Assembly: GCA_021613335.1 (NCBI GenBank)
Contig: JAJTWR010000302.1
Location: 146,001-210,000 of the forward strand
Source: Whitmania pigra
Taxonomy: Eukaryota > Annelida > Clitellata > Hirudinida > Haemopidae
Length of the DNA stretch: 64,000 bases
Direction of reading: 5' to 3'
Part shown: positions 32,444 through 45,121 of the stretch, in pieces
Layout: every line of letters starts with the position of its first letter
How positions within the stretch are numbered: position 1 is the first letter of the stretch
Notes under the pieces: generated by a model
Seen by the model: only the letters and a program-made list of their open reading frames with translations
Told to the model about the DNA's origin: nothing
The model's database searches: none
Program-made: the position numbers and the translations under genes

Positions 32444-35400
32444 TTATGAAAGAGAAAGCAGAAAACTAGAAAAGCATCCAACGGCCTCCGACTCGAACCT
32501 TCTGTCTTTTGCGAGAGCCTTCATCTCGATGAAGCTGCTTATGGTGTTGTTGATGACGTCGAGCGACAAGATCTCGTAGTGATCCGTCACGCCGGTCTCG
32601 ACGAGGGACGTGGCAGAACTCTGGATCTCCGAGGCGAGATCTTTCTGCCTCTTTGCCAGCGGACGACCGAACTTGTCTGCAGATCTAGTAGAGAGATAGT
32701 GGCATGCCACCTGGTATCGACATAAAAATCAAGTTCAATGCCGACGTTCGAGTCGAGAGGATGACCGCGGGCTCCGGGCACAGTGGCCGTGCAATCGAAC
32801 CCTCAGTAGAGTCAGATTCGGCGTGACTCTACTGCTATTCTTAATTCCAAAATTGCACTCACCCAATAGGCAACCAGGAAAGGTTCGAACATCTTGCAGA
32901 GAAAGATCGACTGTTCGTTCGTCGACCTTTCGACTAGGAAAAGGTCACCGTCGAAGGGCTCAGAAGGTGCCTCTTCGACAGAAGACTGGACTGGTTTTCG
33001 GTACTTAATACTGACACACTTGACGGCTAGAATTCCTGAGTTCTTGAGCTGCAATACTGCTTGTCTGAATGCCTGAGAGACAGGTTTATCAAAAGTCACA
33101 GGTAACTTTGGACCTCTTAGAACATCGTTATATTACAAACCTTACCATTATTATCATTATAAATATTACTATTATTATTATAGACATTAATGTTTTTTAG
33201 TTTTAGAAATTTTACTATCATAAACATTACTATTCTAAGTATAAGTATCACAAACATTACAATCATAAACATTATTAGTATTATAAAAATCAATATTATT
33301 AACATTAGCATTATTATTATAAATGCCATTGCACTCTCACATGTTCAGTTTGACCAGGCTGGAAGACGAAATCTTTCGACAGCAGACCTTCTAGGAAGGA
33401 ATAGCAAGGGAATACGTCTTCTGCGAATTACAAAACGAAATAGACTGTTTAATCGTTAACCACAATGACACCAGTAAGTATATTTGTTATCTCGTTTAGT
33501 AATTTTTTAAACAGTTAAGTCAGCTCAGAGGGGAGTTGCCTTCCTCTGCCACAACGAACGTTGTGTGACATGCAATGAACTGAAACTGCGATCGCATTAC
33601 TAGTAACAATGCCTTTACCGACAAGCCATTTTTTAATCATTCAAACAAAATGGCAATAATAGTAATAATAATAAAAGCTCCGTTGAATTATTCCGAGGCA
33701 TTGCGTAAATCGCAATAACTTCACCTGCAGTGACCTCTCCGACCCGACCCAGTTTGGTCCTTATGGAGAGCATCACCATGGCTGCGTTGACAAACAAGTG
33801 GAGGACGTGATTCCTGTAGGAGGCCAGAACGAGATTGGCTGCCGCTTCGGACAAAAGTCGAGCCCTCTGAGGCGACGATGACGACAGCGACGTTTGCTTC
33901 TTCGGCGCTGCAGGTTGGATTCGGAGCCGAACGATGCCGTCTCGCTCGACGAGGATGTTCTTGTGGAACTTGATGCACATTTCCACAATCTCCCTGAGTG
34001 CCAGGTTTCCTGGACGACAGAAAGAAATCGTCGACAAAAGCTTCGAACCAAAATAAAACCATGATTTCGCTGAAATTCTCTCGACAATCTCGAGGAAGCA
34101 ATGGAACTTACAAACCAGAAGACAAAATTAAAATTAATAGCTCGTCATTGTAAATCACCTACCTGGCCAATCTACGTAGGCCCCCATGTTGCACGCCTGC
34201 ATTTTCAGCCAATCGACTTTCCTCGCCAGTTCGTCGACGTGCAATCCACCTCTGTGCTGCATCATCACGGCCGCCAACAACGTTCCGGGCGGAACCACGA
34301 ACCGATTCTGCTGCTGTTTGACGATGAAGTAAGCCAGGTCCCTGATGAGCACCTTTTCCTCAGGTCTGAGGTTATTGATGTACCTGTGGTGGATGGAAAA
34401 ACAAAAGAAAAGGTTTGTCTATTGTAGGACTGGGTGTTTCCAAACGTATTTGGTTTAGGTTTTGGTTGACATCATCTGACATGTTTTTGAAACCGTGGAG
34501 CTAAGATGTTGTTTACTAGGATAGGTTGTGAAACTTTTTAGACGTCTTGTCAGACAGTAATGATTTGTCAGGTTAATGCTTGGATTTCAGTTCATCGTTA
34601 TCAGTGATTTTTCACTAAGAATACAATAATAATAATAATGATAATGATAATATTAATAATAATAATAATATCAATAATCGAGGTGTTCGATCGTGATATT
34701 AAACATAATAAACACAGTTGCAATGATGAGGGGCATCGTGACAAAGACGACGCCTACCTCGGCTCTAAGGAGTGAACCACCCTGTCGATCCTGTCGACTC
34801 CGAACTGTCGAATCGAGATGGGCTCCCCGAAGTGGATGTGCACCGAACCGAAGTCCTCGTTGAGTATGCTCCTCGCTTTCAGAAGACCCTTTCGATGTAG
34901 GTTTGTCGGTTCATTATTAATATTGTTGTTATTATTGTTACCATCGTTGTTATTAATAATGTTATCATTATCGTTATTATTAATATTATCATTATTAATA
35001 TTATCAATATCAATATTATTATTGTTATTATTATTATTATTATTGTTATTATTATTATTATTAATATTATTATTATCCCATTGGCAATGATTACTAACAA
35101 GCCATGTCAATGCTTACAATGTCCCATTTGATGTCACCTACTTGATGTTAATAATGAATTAATTGACATTTTCAACTATCAAAAAGTGATTCATTACAAT
35201 GGTAATCCTTAAAAATAAACTTCCCTTAGCAAAAAATCAAAATGGCGACCTACTCAAACCTTGCCCGTGGCATCATATAAAAAGCAGACGAGCACTCACC
35301 GACGTGGACTCCCTCGGTTTCGGGATGCCGAGGAGTTCGTACGAATACAGGGACTCCTCTAGGACCCTGTCGTATGTCACGGAGACGGGGACGATCATCG

Positions 35401-36317
35401 TGTCGGGCAGTTCGGCCTTGAAGTACGACTCGAGGGATGCTGCCAGCATGCCTGGAATGAAGGCGGTCAAGCAAACAATCTTTAGCCATTAATATAAGCA
35501 AATGGACATTATGGTTCGGCCCGACGGACCAACCTGTCTTGGGGGTGTACGACTTGTTGGTCCTGCTCCTGGTACCCTCGACGAAGAATTCCAAGGGCTG
35601 GTCGCCGTTCCTCAGCTGCGTCTGGACGTACTCGGTGAACACCGCCCAGTAGAGGTGGTCCGAACCGAACGACCTTCTGATGTAGAAGGCCCCGCAGTTT
35701 TGCAACAGCCATCCCACGAACTTCATCCCCTTGAAATCTGAAGGAAATTCGTTTTGTCGAATTTACAAGGTGAGGTCAATTTCATTAGAACGTGATGATC
35801 GGGGCAAAGGTCGGGCAAACCTACCCATGGCCGCGGCTATGGCGGGTACGGGGAGGTCGTAGTGGTAGCAGACGTACGAGACGAGCAAAAAGTCCATATA
35901 GCTCCTGTGGCTGGGCACGAGAAGAACCGGATACTCTTGCATCAGTTGGTGCAACTGGGGAGATTAAATCGTTATCGTCCTACATTCATTACATCGGGGT
36001 CCTCTGATGCCATGCTTAAGGTGCAATACAAATGAACTATTAGTATTGTTACCATTCACATTATCATTATCGTATATTAACTGTTAATATTGTTATTGTT
36101 TATATTGTCATTAACGCATATTAACTATTAATATTGTTATTGTTTATATTGTCATTAACGCATATTAACTATTAATATTGTTATTGTTTATATTATCATT
36201 ATCGTGGTTATTATTACCAAGAAGTTAACTCTATTATTGTATTTATAATTACAATAGATATAGACTAATTGCAACACTTATTGTTATTATTATTTTCGTT
36301 ACCATTATCAATGCCAC

Positions 36318-36366
<49 letters not shown>

Positions 36367-37260
36367 GTCGTTATTATTATTATTATTATTGAGAAGTTAA
36401 CTCCAGGAGTGCAAAAATGGCGCGACATAAAAGAGTTCGTAGACGTCGCTTTACGGAATACGACGACCCCGAACCGAGGACAAAAGGGTCGACCGAACGC
36501 CCTCACCCGGTGCACGCCCTCCTCGTTGACGTAGACCCTCCTGAAGAGACTTTTGAAGACCTTTATGACCAGGAAGGCCATAATCCTGACACCCCTCAGA
36601 CTCAACAAGTGGGCCATTCCCTTGTAAATTTCTTCTGCCTCCTTCTTCAACGCTTCCTCTTTGACTTTGTCGCCGGAAGAGAGCTGAGTGGAAATGAATG
36701 AATAAGTTTTTAATTATAATGCCGACGATTCGCAATAACAATTTCATAATAATTATAATAACACTAATAATAATAATAGTAGTAGTAGTAGTAATAATAA
36801 TAATAACTAATAATTTAGCACTGGTTGCCACAGAACCACATGACAACATGGTAGTTAGCAGTGGTTATTAAATATTATCAATAGATGACAACATTCTTAT
36901 TATTTTTATATTTTTCAATAGTGACATTTTTATTGTAATTATTATTATTAACATTATCATTATCATTATCGTCATCATCATCATCATCATTATTATCATT
37001 ATCATTATTATTATTATAAAATATGAAACCGACACCTTTTCGACGGTATATTTGACTCTGTCGGAACTGAGCACGTCCGTCTTGAGCGCTTCGTAGTCTC
37101 TCGGCCTATTGTACTTGTACACGGGGATGTTGTCTCTGTTCTTCAGGGCGAACGCAAAGTCCACCTCGCCTCTTCTCTCCTCCAGTATGTCCTTGTAGCC
37201 GTCCTTGTACAGGGCACGGGAGGAAATTTCCGTCGGCTGTTCTTGAATGACATTGCGTCG
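32444..37260 (-). CDS. GNPAT: Dihydroxyacetone phosphate acyltransferase (GNPAT), 11 exons, 5' end unresolved
   Basis: GNPAT acylates dihydroxyacetone phosphate with acyl-CoA in the peroxisome, the first step of ether-lipid (plasmalogen) synthesis. Exons, 5' to 3': about 37260-37036, 36683-36507, 35954-35825, 35737-35534, 35451-35300, 34888-34758, 34383-34163, 34009-33725, 33420-33341, 33072-32863, 32710-32444; phases agree. Acyltransferase motifs: HRSYMDF (H-x4-D), [19 protein letters not shown] and VPVSVTYD. Further GNPAT-specific matches are [25 protein letters not shown] and [11 protein letters not shown]. The first exon reads correctly from about 37260. The nearest upstream ATG (37298) is in another frame, so either a further 5' exon or a frameshift exists. 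The protein ends SLS with no obvious peroxisomal PTS1 (vertebrate GNPAT ends AKL), so the last exon could also be incomplete. Confidence 0.9.
36074..36206. repeat. Three tandem copies of a unit of about 44 bp in GNPAT intron 2
   Basis: The unit contains TTAATATTGTTATTGTTTAT and occurs three times in direct tandem, with small changes in the last copy. It is followed by an ATC microsatellite at about 36314-36366. Confidence 0.85.
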
Positions 37261-37298
37261 ACGACTTTAAGTTGGCGAACGAGCTCCGAGAAAGTCAT

Positions 37299-38038
37299 TT
37301 TTAATGTCGTCCGTTACAAAAATCGGGCACCCGATATGGTTTGTTAGATGTTGTGGAAGAATTACTGTCTGAGACGTGTTTGTAAGTCGTAGTGATAAGG
37401 TTTTAACGAAAGATGAAATTGCATTGTGTGTGACATGTTAGTTTGATATGCCTCATATTGTACATTTTAGGTAAGATAAATGTATTAGATAAATCAACAA
37501 ACTCAATCATCACGAAATTTTTCATGAATAAATATTAAATATAACCGATTAAATAAAATTAATTCTACCTTTTTTTATCCATGAACTACTTGTGGAATTG
37601 TTTCCATTCTTTGATTCCATTATGATACCTAAAAAGGTGTGCTTGTTATTAAAATTTCAATAAACGTATCTTTTTTAAATTGTAATGTTACATAAGTGAA
37701 CAGAATATTTTAAACAAGTCTTACTGCTTTACCAGCACCAGACCATCAATTATTTAATGAAAATTACTCGAGATACAAAACTTTTTAGATATAAGACATA
37801 AGCTAAATTAATCACATACAAATGGAAACAATATTCCATATTTAAATAAATGAAGTTAGCTTTGCAAACCACCCGAGGCAAGCAACAGTCCGTAATACGT
37901 TCGTCCCGTTGAGAACCTGACCTGATACCGTACGATGTGGAAACTAAAAATGAATTTACGCAACAAAAACTTTTCTCAGACTTGTTTACTTAATTTACTA
38001 GCTTCGTAATGGAGATTCTTTTACGATAATTCAAGTCG
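37299..38038. promoter_or_regulatory. Intergenic between divergent GNPAT and the FANCF-like gene
   Basis: About 740 bp between two genes transcribed away from each other; it should contain both promoters. It may also hold a missing first GNPAT exon. No clear core-promoter motif was seen. Confidence 0.4.
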
Positions 38039-40807
38039 ATGTCTCTGGAAGCGATATTAAAAAATATTTGCACTTTTCTGGAGTTGCTGCAGAAGGCTCG
38101 CGTTTCGAAAGATCTCGGTTGGGATGCCGAATCGTTCCGAAATGCTTTCCAATGGGCAGAATACTGCGAAAGGGTAAACAAACATTTAGATTTTGTTTCA
38201 CGTTTTTTTTTATGCACGTTTGCGTTTGTTACATTTTCGAAGATTTTGCTTTTCAGATATACTTACAGTCTCTCGGAAAGCCATACTATCGACAACTTGA
38301 CAGTGAAATAAGAAAACTCAACTGCCTTCCTTGGACGCTGGGGGACTTAACTGTTGACTTGGAGCTACTCAGAGACAGCGTCGGCTGGCTATCTCTGGTA
38401 CGTCTCACTTTAGTTGATGATTTTTGTTATATTAGATTTTTTTTATTTTAAGCTAATATTTAAAGTGTCGCAAGCTTCCGTGGCAGGATTTAAAAGGCAC
38501 TGTTACAATCGAAAACAATCAGTTCTACAATCGAGCGAGCTAGATTTTAAAAGAAATTTCAGATGAATGAATGAATTTTTAGATTATGTCTTTAAGTTTT
38601 GCATACACCGCCTAAGGCAGGACTTGAGATATTGGCAAGAGTTTTAATCCATCATTTGTGTGCTGCCTTTTTTGTTCAGGCTTTAATCCAGAATGAATCT
38701 GCATCATCCAATGACATCAGGTTAAAAATCATACAAGACAAAGCATCACAGAATGACTTCTTAAAGCTTGTGAGGATGTATTGAAATGTTATAGTGTTAC
38801 AATGTAATATAAAAATTAATATTAATTAATAATGATAAATAATAATAATAATAATAATAATAATATTGAAATATTATGATATAATTAAGAATACTGTTAC
38901 ACAACCATTGTGTCATTGTTGTCAGAAATTGAGAGAAATGATTGCCATGAACTCCCTAGTCGAAAGAATGTCGTCGATCGAGCTGGGGGTCGACGAGGAC
39001 TCGACGACCCGTGACATTGCCGCGTTGACTTCCGACGTCGAGAAACTCAAACTGGAAGCCTCCGTGTCGCTGCTCGCCGATTACGTGCAGAAGAACCTGT
39101 CGTTCGAGCTTCGAGATGCAACTATGCAGAGGTTTCTTTTTGTCCAATTTTTAATGTTCCAATTACCGCGTGCTTTGCAAGACGGATTCGTTGTTGTGGC
39201 AAATTTAATAAATTTAAGCTTCAAAATGATCGATCACGAGTTCAAAAAAATTGTTAATCGAATTATTATTATCATAATTATCATATCATCATCATCATCA
39301 TTATTATAATGATTATTATTATTATTTTTATTATCGTAACTGAATTATCCTCTTTTAAGGATGGTTCTGAGAGACAAACTGCAGCAACTAGCAGATTCAG
39401 AAGATGGCCTGGTGAGAAAGACTGTATCCATTTTATTTTTATATTTGTATTTCTATTTGTATTTTTCTGGTCATTTGAGTGCCTTAAACATCTGGGATGG
39501 GATGTGAAGGGATGTGTATTAAAATCAATCTACTATTTATATTTATGACCCCTATACATGAGGACATCCCCTGACAGTGCATTCTTAGTGATGCAAGAGT
39601 CAATATTTCTGCTTTGAGTGTCGACGTCGATGACGAGCGATCCATGCTTTCTTTTAGATTGTCATCTTGAAGACTTACCTGGTCTTGTTCGAGAATCAGA
39701 AGAGGAGCTACAAACGAGTTCTGAAGTACTTCGACGACTTCGTGTCGGACCTCGTCGAACGATCAGACGTGTCGGTGGTCTCATTGCTTTCAACGATTCT
39801 TGACGTTTTAATGATTTGTTCACATAATTTCACAAGTAACGTAACATGTCATTAATTCATAATGGTTTAACCTGTGCTAGATCTCTTCTTTTAAAATCAA
39901 TATCCAAATTTCAATAGCCCCGTTTTAAACGGTTCCGGCGAATCTGAATATGTTGTCGACCTCATCGAGCTTGTTCGAAAGATTGCATCTTTGTTATTTC
40001 TGCGGTTATTCATTCTTTCTACATTATTATCGTAATAATCATTATTGCCAATATCATCATCATCATGTGAGTGACCGAACGTTTGCATTGAAATCATTGC
40101 AGGAGGTTCTGGTGTTCGATTCCGAAGAGCATCGTCGTGGAAATGTGTTCCACAAACCAGGATTTTTTGAAAAAGATCTTCCAGGATTTGGACAGGTGAC
40201 AAAAAATTAATCTAATGACCAGATTATTTATGCTAGAGGCTACCGGTTACCGTTTCTGTGGAATTTGTCGATTTAATAAGTAATTAAAAATAATAAATTT
40301 GAAAAGGTAAATAAAGTGGGATGCACACTTGATGCTTAAATGTGTCATTTCAAAATAGCCCATCTTATTATTCAGGGCAAGCGAGAACTTCGAGGTCCAC
40401 TACAACGACAACATCGTGGACGAGACTACCGGACGAATTTCACTTTTCTGTTGGAGGTCAGCCTTAAGATGGTGTTTTTTTTTTATCTAAATCTTGTGCC
40501 CTAGTCTCGAATCCTTTCATTAACCATACATGATTTTGTTGACATAATTGTTAACATCCATGTAATTAATTATTTAATTAATTTCAAATTCCACAGGTTC
40601 AATGCAAAAAAAGCGACAAAAAAATCGTCCCCGATAACGTCCTCCGATCAACTGAAAGAATGGATCGTTGCGTTCCTGGATGCCCCGGACATGGACGACA
40701 AAGCCGCTGAGATTATTTCCGAGTTGGCCAAATCGTCGGAAGTCAACATTTGGAAGACTCTGTTGCAGGAACTAAAAAGAATTGACTTGCTCATTGATTA
40801 CTATTGA
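38039..40807 (+). CDS. FANCF-like protein (Fanconi anaemia core complex adaptor), ten exons
   Basis: Exons 38039-38173, 38257-38397, 38680-38769, 38926-39131, 39360-39411, 39658-39770, 39918-39992, 40103-40195, 40376-40456 and 40597-40807 join to 398 residues (human FANCF is 374). The N terminus has FLELL, then GWDAESFRNAFQWAEYCERI. This follows the FANCF pattern WD-x3-(V/F)-R-x-A-x-QWA-x-Y-x3-I; QNDFLKL later parallels human QNNFLKV. The C terminus (WIVAFLDAP, then DDKAAEI, then WKTLLQEL) aligns in spacing with the human FANCF helical-repeat end. FANCF bridges FANCM and the FANCC/E and FANCA/G parts of the nuclear core complex that ubiquitinates FANCD2. The match is one of pattern and length, so identity is moderate. 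The donors of exons 6 and 7 were chosen to keep phase and are the least certain. Confidence 0.6.
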
Positions 40808-41086
40808 GTGATAGGTTCCTTGCTGAGTTTAACCGACCTTGACATTTGTATTTTTTTTAACAATGAAAATTGTTTTTTTTTTTACCTAGAATTTATTATG
40901 GTCGAATAATGTTTAGACTGTAGTGTGACGAATTTAAACGATGTCGTCTGCATCAAATTGCAGATCTCGGCACATCCCTACTTTAAGCGAGCAGACGATA
41001 ACTGGGAAGTAATGAAATTCATCGCTTGAGAAACGTTTTAAACGAACACGTCTTACAAAAAAGAAAATATGATCAAGTAAGTATGA

Positions 41087-42007
41087 TTAACAATTTTTAT
41101 TCGAACGTTCTAAGTACGACATGAATTCTTTTAAAAGCAAGCGATAAGCTCTGCTTAAGTAAATATGTTTGACTCCATTTGCAGAGCATGTTTTTCTAGA
41201 TTGTGTAGCGCTCTGTAGCTGTTTAATACCATACTTAATTCTTCTAGTTAGAGTTGCTTTTACATGACGTTTCTTATGAAATCTCACTGTAAATGAACTT
41301 TCAAATTCCGATTTATTGATAGCCATCCAATACGTCTCTGAATTATTACTGCTCTGAAAAGTAGCACTGGCCTCACGTCTGGTATCTCTTAAACGGGACC
41401 TCTTCGCAATTTCACGTACTGAAGAACCGGGTTCCTCATTGAGAACAATGCCTGAGATGAGAGAATTCAAACACGTTACCGAACTTTGCACTCGTCCGCT
41501 AAAATCGAACGACGTGTTGTAGGTGTGATCGTTTTCCGACGTAACATTGCTCTGAAGCGTGAGGGTGGACAGAGATAAGCTGTTCGCATCCTCGTCGATT
41601 TCATCTTTTACATTGTAAAAAATCTTCGAGTAATTTTCTTCGCACCACAGACACTTGCTACTCTTCCGAGACCATTTGCGGATACAGAAATAGCAAAAGA
41701 TGTGCTCGCATCCGCTGACTTTCACTTCATCTTCCAGATTTCCCCGGCACGTGCAGCACATTTTGGATTCAGTATCCTTCAGGTAGAAGATTTCGTAGCT
41801 TTGGTCTTTGAAAATGGACATAAAAGATTCGATTTCCTTATTACAAGTCGGGCATTTGTCGGAGGATGACAAGTGTTCTTGGATGCAGGACCAGCAAAAT
41901 ACATGACGGCATTTTTCGAGAACAGCTTTGTCTGACAATCCCCCGTTGCAAATTCTGCATATTTCTTCATCGTTTTTGATTGTCTCTCTGTCCATTGTTG
42001 GAGACAC
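41087..42007 (-). CDS. Double-RING protein R4, predicted E3 ubiquitin ligase
   Basis: A single-exon frame of 306 residues, the shortest family member. RING 1 is complete (C17, C20, C33, H35, C38, C41, C52, C55). RING 2 is also complete (C84, C87, C100, H102, C105, C108, C119, C122), although CLWC replaces the usual CPxC. The NYSKIFYNVKDE segment after it matches the TOPORS-like extension seen in R1. The tail is Ser/Thr-rich, then strongly basic (KKRHVK, LTRRIKYG). The start used is the first ATG (42007); a second, at residue 5, is equally possible. It is the nearest of the minus-strand block of four and converges on the FANCF-like gene. Confidence 0.83.
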   Translation of the reverse strand: MSPTMDRETIKNDEEICRICNGGLSDKAVLEKCRHVFCWSCIQEHLSSSDKCPTCNKEIESFMSIFKDQSYEIFYLKDTESKMCCTCRGNLEDEVKVSGCEHIFCYFCIRKWSRKSSKCLWCEENYSKIFYNVKDEIDEDANSLSLSTLTLQSNVTSENDHTYNTSFDFSGRVQSSVTCLNSLISGIVLNEEPGSSVREIAKRSRLRDTRREASATFQSSNNSETYWMAINKSEFESSFTVRFHKKRHVKATLTRRIKYGIKQLQSATQSRKTCSANGVKHIYLSRAYRLLLKEFMSYLERSNKNC

Positions 42008-42413
42008 GATTTTTCTAATTTCTCACAGTTTTATCCGACCTTACTATGTTGAGATTATGGAAATATTTCAAATTTTAGGCAGTTAATATCAGGATTGGTT
42101 AAATAAAAAAAGCTGAGATTTAATACAAAGATTCTGTAAATAATTGTTTCTTCCAAAGTTAATCAATATTTAAATGTATGAAAGCTAAATTATTTTAATA
42201 AAATTTTTTAATTTTATAATTCAATAAAAATTTAGATTAAATTTCAATTTTATTCGATGAATTATGGCCATGACAATTAAGACCTAATCTTGTAACCAAA
42301 CCTGCCAATAATTACTGATTCCCATTTTCTAAAATCGTTAGCCTCAATTTCACAATTTACTTTTATGACCAGATTAACTTTTATTTAATTACAAGTTGTT
42401 TTAAAATTTCTAT
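42008..42413. other. Intergenic between R5 and R4
   Basis: About 400 bp of AT-rich sequence holding the R4 promoter side and the R5 3' end. Nothing else seen. Confidence 0.5.
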
Positions 42414-43676
42414 CTAATCTTCACCGTTGGAGAAGCAATTTAAGCACCATCTGCTACGTTTGGGACGGATCATATAGCGAGGCATCCGTTCTTGCGACAA
42501 CCGCATGTCGGGCATGAAATTCAGGATATTGTCAATGGAGTCCGACCTCTCGTTTAAATCTCTCCTCCTGTTAATTGCCCTCAGAAACTCGCCATTAATT
42601 GCCCAAGCTTGACCATGTGAACTATGACCGATGCCTTGATGAGGTACCTCAAGTCTTGCTTCTGAAATGCTGGCCAAGTTTTCTCTAACGCTCTCAGCTG
42701 AGGGCGTCTGATATCTCGATCTTGGCACTCTGACACTTCCTATTCTGGCGAAACTTGAAAAAGGTATTGCCCCGTATTGATCATCTGTACGGGCGCTCCT
42801 GGAGCTTAAGGGATTTTCGTTGTGCGGAGGGTAGAATCTTTCTTCGAATGACGGTGAATAGTCGTTTCTTCTACGTCTTGTCCTTTGTTCCCGAGAATCC
42901 AAGAAAGCTTGCGATCTCATCAATCCTCGATTTCTGACTGGCTGGAAGGAAATCGCCTCTGGATTTCTTCTGCCAGACGACGTGCTCGGCTGTGCGTCGT
43001 CGTCTTGAAATAGCGCGCGGTTTCCGAACTGATTAAATGAAGGCTCTTCGACCCTTAATACTGAAATGGGACTCGGTGCTCGGTCCGTACCGTTGGTGTT
43101 TGAACCAAAAAACTGCCTCAACCTTGCTCTTATTCTACTTGTAGAATCAGTAGTTATGGGGATGTTTTGCTCGGCCTGAAAAGAGGTCACCGGAAAGAGC
43201 TCATTGAAGTCAATGGATCCGGTCAAATGGATGTTTCTCTTGTCGGCTCTCCTCACAAGGGAAGTTTGAAAGGTTTTGTCGTCCTTGATGTTGTGGTAGA
43301 TTTCCGAAATATCGCTCCTGCATAGTGGACACTCGGATATGGTTTCCGCCCATTTGCAGATGCACTTGAAACAAAAGCTATGAAAGCAAGAGTCTATCAC
43401 GGCTCGATTTTCCTTCTCTCCGAGGCAGATGCAACACTCATCCCCTTCTTCATTCTCGAGGGTTGTTAAACTCTCGACCCGTCCCTCTTTTGAAATCGTT
43501 TCTGCAATGAGATCGTAGGTACCCTCGCATTTGGGACAGTTGTTGGTGAACCGGGCTATATTGATCACACAATCGCGGCAAAACGAGTGTAAGCACTCTG
43601 TAATGATGACTTTTCTGTCTATAACTTTCTTGCAAATCTTGCATTGTTCTGTACTCACTGTTTCCGATGTATTCAT
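42414..43676 (-). CDS. Double-RING protein R5, predicted E3 ubiquitin ligase
   Basis: A single-exon frame of 420 residues. RING 1 spans 12-50 (C12, C15, C28, H30, C33, C36, C47, C50) and RING 2 spans 81-119 (C81, C84, C97, H99, C102, C105, C116, C119); both are complete. RING 2 is followed by ISEIYHNIKDDKTF, which is also found in R6 and R7, placing it closer to them than to R1 to R4. The tail of about 280 residues is rich in Ser, Arg, Asn and Pro with no recognised domain (for example EQRTRRRRNDYSP). Its last residues include PKRSRWCLNC. Ligase activity is inferred from the intact RINGs. Confidence 0.85.
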   Translation of the reverse strand: MNTSETVSTEQCKICKKVIDRKVIITECLHSFCRDCVINIARFTNNCPKCEGTYDLIAETISKEGRVESLTTLENEEGDECCICLGEKENRAVIDSCFHSFCFKCICKWAETISECPLCRSDISEIYHNIKDDKTFQTSLVRRADKRNIHLTGSIDFNELFPVTSFQAEQNIPITTDSTSRIRARLRQFFGSNTNGTDRAPSPISVLRVEEPSFNQFGNRALFQDDDAQPSTSSGRRNPEAISFQPVRNRGLMRSQAFLDSREQRTRRRRNDYSPSFEERFYPPHNENPLSSRSARTDDQYGAIPFSSFARIGSVRVPRSRYQTPSAESVRENLASISEARLEVPHQGIGHSSHGQAWAINGEFLRAINRRRDLNERSDSIDNILNFMPDMRLSQERMPRYMIRPKRSRWCLNCFSNGED

Positions 43677-45121
43677 TGCAGAATCCTGTCAGTTTGTAAG
43701 ATAATTTTCAATCAAAAAACTTTGTTACGACTTCGCAATTATTAAGGATACACTTGGTGATAAAAGATTATGAATCGTAGACATGTTAAAAAAGTAATTA
43801 ATTGTACGAATATTAGGAATTTAATTTAATATCGTTTTGAATATTACGCTATTCCGATAAAGAAGCAATTTAATTTTGTTCAAAACTAATTTTATAAGAT
43901 TATCATATTTTTATAAAAGTAGAATTTTTAGAATTATTTGGTAAGTAAAAATGCTGCTGAATAGACTTCACACTGGCCTTTCGACGCTCTGACCTTTTCC
44001 AATGATCTACACATCCCTGGTTTTATTTATTTAGAGTCATGCCTACAATTTATTACAAAGTTTTCCAAATCATCTCTGTTATGCAGCGGACTATAATCAA
44101 ATAAATAAATAAATATTAAAAAGTTTATTTAGTTAGGATTGGAGTTGGAGTAGTTGCTTAAGGTTGAGAATTGTAGGACACTACAACGTCCCACTTGCAT
44201 CATCGCACACACTCGACTCTAGGAACTCTAGGAGTGGAGTGCAGACACTGACATTCGTCCACAACTTCTCCCGGCTACAAAGCGTGCAGGACAATGCTAA
44301 TGACTCAACGCGTAGCAGTGGACTCCTTTTACTTCAAGGCCTAGAGAAAGTCTATTTAAGCAACCCGAAGGATACTCTCAGGAGATCAGTAGTCCAAATC
44401 ATCTCAGTTATGCAACGGACTGTAATCAAATAAATAAATAAATAAATCGGCTCTTGTCTCGATGGGCTCTCGATGCTTGTCTCCGGACTCTATCTCGTGC
44501 TTGCTAATAAACCTCTCAAAATTAGTTTTATGTTGTAGAGCCGCAACAGAACCGTATTAAGTAACTATCTATTGAATTTGTAATGAACTTATTAATAACG
44601 CAATACACTACACTATACAAGCTACCATGTCTAAATAGTAAACATAATATTTGTCTTGTCAATTAAATGTGTTACTCTTTTAAAAGCATTTTGGCATTTG
44701 AAATTCGTTACCAATCCGTGGTTGTGAGACTCATCCCAACCGACTGAAAGTGATGAAAAATTTGTTTTGTAATTTCAATATTAAATTTTCAACAATTGTG
44801 AAAAAGTTGAAAAATGAATTAACTAAGATGAATTACGTATTTCAACCTTTCAAAGGTTAAAAATGAACTAATTAAAATGTAAATACTTAATAATATATAA
44901 AAAAAATTATGAATAGTCATTTGACTAGAAAATCAATCACAAAATTGGTAATTACTAAAAATGCAGTTTTATCAAAAAAAGATTTATTTCCAAAATTTGT
45001 ACGATTTCGGTTCCTGACGAAACCAAACTAATTGACGCTGATTAAAAAAAGAAGACTGATGTTTTTGGGATAATTAGGACCTTAATTTTAGAGTTGACCT
45101 CCTTTTTAGATTCGACTAGTT
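43677..45121. other. Intergenic between R6 and R5, with a duplicated element end
   Basis: About 1.4 kb. At about 44068-44115 and again at about 44388-44446 there is a near-identical segment of about 50 bp (CCAAATCATCTC, then GACT.TAATC, then (AAAT)n). The 270 bp between the copies is less AT-rich than its surroundings. Ends in (AAAT)n look like 3' tails of a short retroelement. No gene seen. Confidence 0.45.
44068..44450 (+). repeat. Probable short retroelement with (AAAT)n tail, plus a partial copy
   Basis: Two copies of a 3' end with the same CCAAATCATCTC core and an AAATAAATAAAT tail, 320 bp apart. The interval between them is moderately GC-rich and non-coding. This fits a SINE-like insertion next to an older 3' end of the same family. 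No tRNA-like head was recognised. Confidence 0.4.
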
